Source: an uncultured Planctomycetaceae bacterium
GTDB taxonomy: Bacteria; Planctomycetota; Planctomycetia; Gemmatales; Gemmataceae
Assembly: GCA_937888715.1 (NCBI GenBank)
Contig: CALARU010000126.1
Coordinates: 1 to 63,662, forward strand
Direction: 5' to 3'
DNA: 63,662 nt
The notes beneath the pieces are model-generated. The model saw only the letters and a list, made by a program, of their open reading frames with translations, did no database searches and had not been told where the DNA came from. Both the position numbers and the translations under genes were made by a program. This document shows, in pieces, positions 61,471 to 63,662 of this stretch; the stretch's first letter is position 1; every line of letters begins with the position of its first letter.

Positions 61471-62839
61471 AAAAGGCAACCTTTCTTAGACGCCAAAAAA
61501 ATGCCAGCCCAATAAGCGCGAGCGAACTCAGGAAAAACAGAAGAGAGGCCCCTAGCATTCCCCCAAAATTCCCAAAAAGATCAAAGTACCTTACGATAGT
61601 CCATAATAAAAAAGTCCCTACTCCAAGAAAGAATTTTGGTGATGAATTGGTTTTTAGGCCTTCATCCATCATTACTGCTGAGTAACCAAGCATTGAGATA
61701 TTCGCAATTATAAACATTGCGAATGAGCATTCTGAACCAAAGTAAAAGCTTATCGCAGGCGCCAAGCTAAACTGTGTGAGAACCGCAAATGCCAAAATCA
61801 TCTCTTTGAATGAGATAGGTTTATAATGAGTTTTTGAAAGTACAGTTTTAAAATAGAAAATAAGAATCGTAATCCCAATCAAGAACATGAAAAAGCCATC
61901 GGCGGTTGCATAACCATGGTTATGCTCAGGTTTGATTCTTTCAGTGATTTCTTTTTGAAAATCATAAAAGCTGATAATACAAAGCATGGGCCAAGTTGCG
62001 AGCAAGCCGATTTGATGGCTAACAAAAATATGCTTTTTTTTAGTTTTGATTACCATTCCGGCAATCCAGTATAAAGCGAAAAGGGATCCCAGCAGGGGCA
62101 AAGCTAGGCTTTGAAAATTCCATGCAATCCATAAACTCAGGCACCAGCATGCGAAACCAATCAAATGCAGTGCCATTGTTGTGGGGCAGTTTTTCAGGTG
62201 CGCCCAAATGAAACCGGGCAATAATAAAAGAGGCATAAGGTAAGCTGCAGAGGGAAGGTGCGTATCTCTTCCAAAAAACAACCAAGTCGAATTAAAGTTG
62301 ACATTCGCTTCAGTAAAACACCAGATGATTTCCAAAACGATGACTAAAAACCAAAGTAGCGAGGATTGGCCAAGAAATGCCAGAGGGAGTGATCCCAATG
62401 CCCACCAATAAAAACCATCGGGATAATGGGCGTTAAGATTAAATATTTGCGCGATAAGCCATATTCCGGAACCATAACTGATACAACTGAGCAAACTGAA
62501 GACTTCAGAAAGCGGGTTGTTTTTCCACCGAAACCGCGAGACCAGAGTTAAGCACTGAAATGATATGGTGATGCCAAATATTATGCCCAGCTTTGCGATG
62601 TAATTGAGTGTTTCCCAATTGTAACCAATTAATAAAAGAAGTGCAGCCCCTGCAAGTATCGACGCCGCGCTTATTAAGGTATAGAAGGCGGTAGATTTTT
62701 TTTGTTCTGAATCAGCTAAGAAATCATATTGGGAAATGATGGAGTTCAACTGGGTTTCTGAGATTGTACCGTCAGACTTCCAGCAATGTACTTCGGTTTT
62801 TAGCCAATCCATCATGTGTTGCGATATCTGTTTTTTCAT
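61460..62839 (-). CDS. DUF2157 polytopic membrane protein
   Basis: 459 residues. A cytoplasmic N-terminal helical region (HMMDWLKTEVHCWKSDGTISETQLNSIISQYD) is followed by about 11-12 membrane helices, beginning FYTLISAASILAGAALLLLIGYNWE, a hallmark of DUF2157. Between helices lie short loops, and the C-terminus WRLRKVAFYVN is basic. The function of the family is unknown. It overlaps its GDYXXLXY partner and starts 20 bp after the stop of the metal permease, so all four genes down to 59895 may form one leftward operon. Confidence 0.88.
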   Translation of the reverse strand: MKKQISQHMMDWLKTEVHCWKSDGTISETQLNSIISQYDFLADSEQKKSTAFYTLISAASILAGAALLLLIGYNWETLNYIAKLGIIFGITISFQCLTLVSRFRWKNNPLSEVFSLLSCISYGSGIWLIAQIFNLNAHYPDGFYWWALGSLPLAFLGQSSLLWFLVIVLEIIWCFTEANVNFNSTWLFFGRDTHLPSAAYLMPLLLLPGFIWAHLKNCPTTMALHLIGFACWCLSLWIAWNFQSLALPLLGSLFALYWIAGMVIKTKKKHIFVSHQIGLLATWPMLCIISFYDFQKEITERIKPEHNHGYATADGFFMFLIGITILIFYFKTVLSKTHYKPISFKEMILAFAVLTQFSLAPAISFYFGSECSFAMFIIANISMLGYSAVMMDEGLKTNSSPKFFLGVGTFLLWTIVRYFDLFGNFGGMLGASLLFFLSSLALIGLAFFWRLRKVAFYVN

Positions 62840-62859
62840 CGGCCTTATCTATTAAAAAA

Positions 62860-63662
62860 TCAGGAGAGATTCGTCCCTATCTGCAATGACTCCAAGGCGA
62901 TGATCCTGCCTTTTGGGGTTAATCTAAGAACCTTATTTTCTTGTGAAGCGCAGAAAGATTCCACAGCTTCAAAAGCCACGGAACGAGTTTCGTACTCATT
63001 CCAACGAAGATGAAGATGAAGGCTTTCAATGTTGCATTCTTCCCGTTCTCTTATTGTACCTTCATGTTGGGTGAGATGTACCAGTAAAAGAGCAAGCTTG
63101 AACTTTCGGTCTCTGATTTTTGCGCGCTGCCAGACTGAGAATAATCCTCTTTCCGGGGCAAAGAAAAATGTCATCCCAAATAAAATTCCAGCAACAGTGG
63201 CCATCGAGCCAGCAATCGACGCATCGAGAAAATGGGCAAGCCAGTATCCTAGTACTGCACAAAGCATCCCAATTATACAGCTCCATACCAACATGATTGA
63301 TAACTTGTCGGTTAATAAATAGGCTGTTGCGGCAGGTGCAGCCATTAACGCAACTACAAGAATCGAGCCAACAGCATCAAAGGATGCCACCGCAGTCGTT
63401 GAAACAGAAAGCACCAACCCAAGATGAATCCAGTAAGGATTAAAACCAATGGCTTTGCTAAATGCCGGGTCAAAAGTTGAGACTTTTAGTTCCTTGAAAA
63501 ATAAGATTATGAATCCAATGTTGACAATTATAATCGCTATCATCAGGGCGAGCGATTTTGGGCCAAAATCATATCCTCCGAATTCAAGTCTTCGTGAGGG
63601 AAGGGGGGTTAATGCGATCTTTCCCACAAGCACTGCGTCCATATCTAGATGAACATTTTTTG
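62860..63662 (-). CDS. Metal ABC transporter permease with C-terminal winged-helix-like extension, cut by window edge
   Basis: The gene runs off the right edge; the frame is open to 63662, so the N-terminal helices are missing. Visible parts: MDAVLVGKIALTPLPSRR, ALMIAIIIVNIGFIILFFKELKVSTFDPAFSKAIGF, VASFDAVGSILVVALMAAPAATAYLL (the family core) and helices to FGMTFFFAPERGLF. It belongs to the ZnuB/MntB/iron-chelate family 9 permeases. The last 90 residues (LALLLVHLTQHEGTIREREE, VLRLTPKGRIIALESL) look like a winged helix of the DtxR/MntR type, as in fused permease-regulator proteins of some planctomycetes and cyanobacteria. Zinc, manganese or iron could be transported. Confidence 0.88.
   Translation of the reverse strand, partial: KNVHLDMDAVLVGKIALTPLPSRRLEFGGYDFGPKSLALMIAIIIVNIGFIILFFKELKVSTFDPAFSKAIGFNPYWIHLGLVLSVSTTAVASFDAVGSILVVALMAAPAATAYLLTDKLSIMLVWSCIIGMLCAVLGYWLAHFLDASIAGSMATVAGILFGMTFFFAPERGLFSVWQRAKIRDRKFKLALLLVHLTQHEGTIREREECNIESLHLHLRWNEYETRSVAFEAVESFCASQENKVLRLTPKGRIIALESLQIGTNLS

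Noticed and set aside
1-63662. CRISPR array, prophage, IS element or integron
   Set aside because: No regular repeat-spacer pattern, transposase, integrase or phage structural gene was seen.

Overview
The window looks like chromosomal DNA of a planctomycete, probably close to the Gemmataceae, with a moderate (mid-40s %) GC content. The lineage call is inferred from family content: two DUF1501 proteins, a DUF1549/DUF1553 protein, a DUF1559 protein, planctomycete-type cytochrome c fusions, DUF1080 (3-keto-disaccharide hydrolase) domains, DUF4838, a SpoVG with a zinc-ribbon insertion, and a tmRNA whose tag reads AEPQFSMAA. No 16S rRNA gene or phage, IS or CRISPR structure was seen.

Layout. 1-9 kb: a cut-off secreted TPR protein, two FGE-sulfatase-fold proteins (one fused to a J domain and TPR), an M14-like metallopeptidase and two large secreted glycoside-hydrolase-like proteins. 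9-21 kb: secreted sugar catabolism, with a DUF2341/LamG/sialate O-acetylesterase, a sialidase-like protein, a diheme cytochrome fusion, a DUF1501 protein, an unusual Gfo/Idh/MocA protein, a yeast-type cytosine deaminase, a TIM-barrel sugar isomerase and an alpha/beta hydrolase with Glu at the nucleophile position. 21.9-24 kb: ispE-spoVG followed by a 340-nt stretch that can fold into nested helices and ends in an intrinsic terminator; it is the best candidate for an undescribed RNA. 25-27 kb: ssrA (tmRNA), a gene-free stretch, a TPR protein and a degenerate CACGGA-type repeat. 27-36 kb: a SGNH hydrolase, an ATGA-coupled set (pseudouridine synthase, DUF4392, DUF1445) resembling a split D-glutamate cyclase, a decayed M6 protease pseudogene, a methyltransferase, an aldose epimerase, an Ldh-type dehydrogenase and a DUF1559 protein. 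36-46 kb: a metal ABC binding protein and ATPase behind a palindromic operator, P-II, tRNA-Gln(TTG), a double-domain M16 peptidase, a SRAP protein, htpG, a phosphatase and an MFS carrier. 46-52 kb: a DUF1501/DUF1549-DUF1553 pair and a SWIM-SNF2 helicase. 52-63.7 kb: aroB, dprA, two DUF1080 proteins, type III and type I glutamine synthetases in tandem, a CYTH protein, a GDYXXLXY/DUF2157 membrane pair and a cut-off metal ABC permease with a winged-helix tail.

How the genes may work together (inference). The first third encodes mostly exported enzymes able to deacetylate, desialylate and cleave glycans, plus redox proteins and a sugar isomerase that could feed a 3-keto-sugar route completed by the DUF1080 proteins. 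Glutamine synthetases I and III with P-II form a nitrogen-assimilation set. The binding protein and ATPase at 36.7-38.4 kb lack a local permease; a matching permease lies at the right edge.
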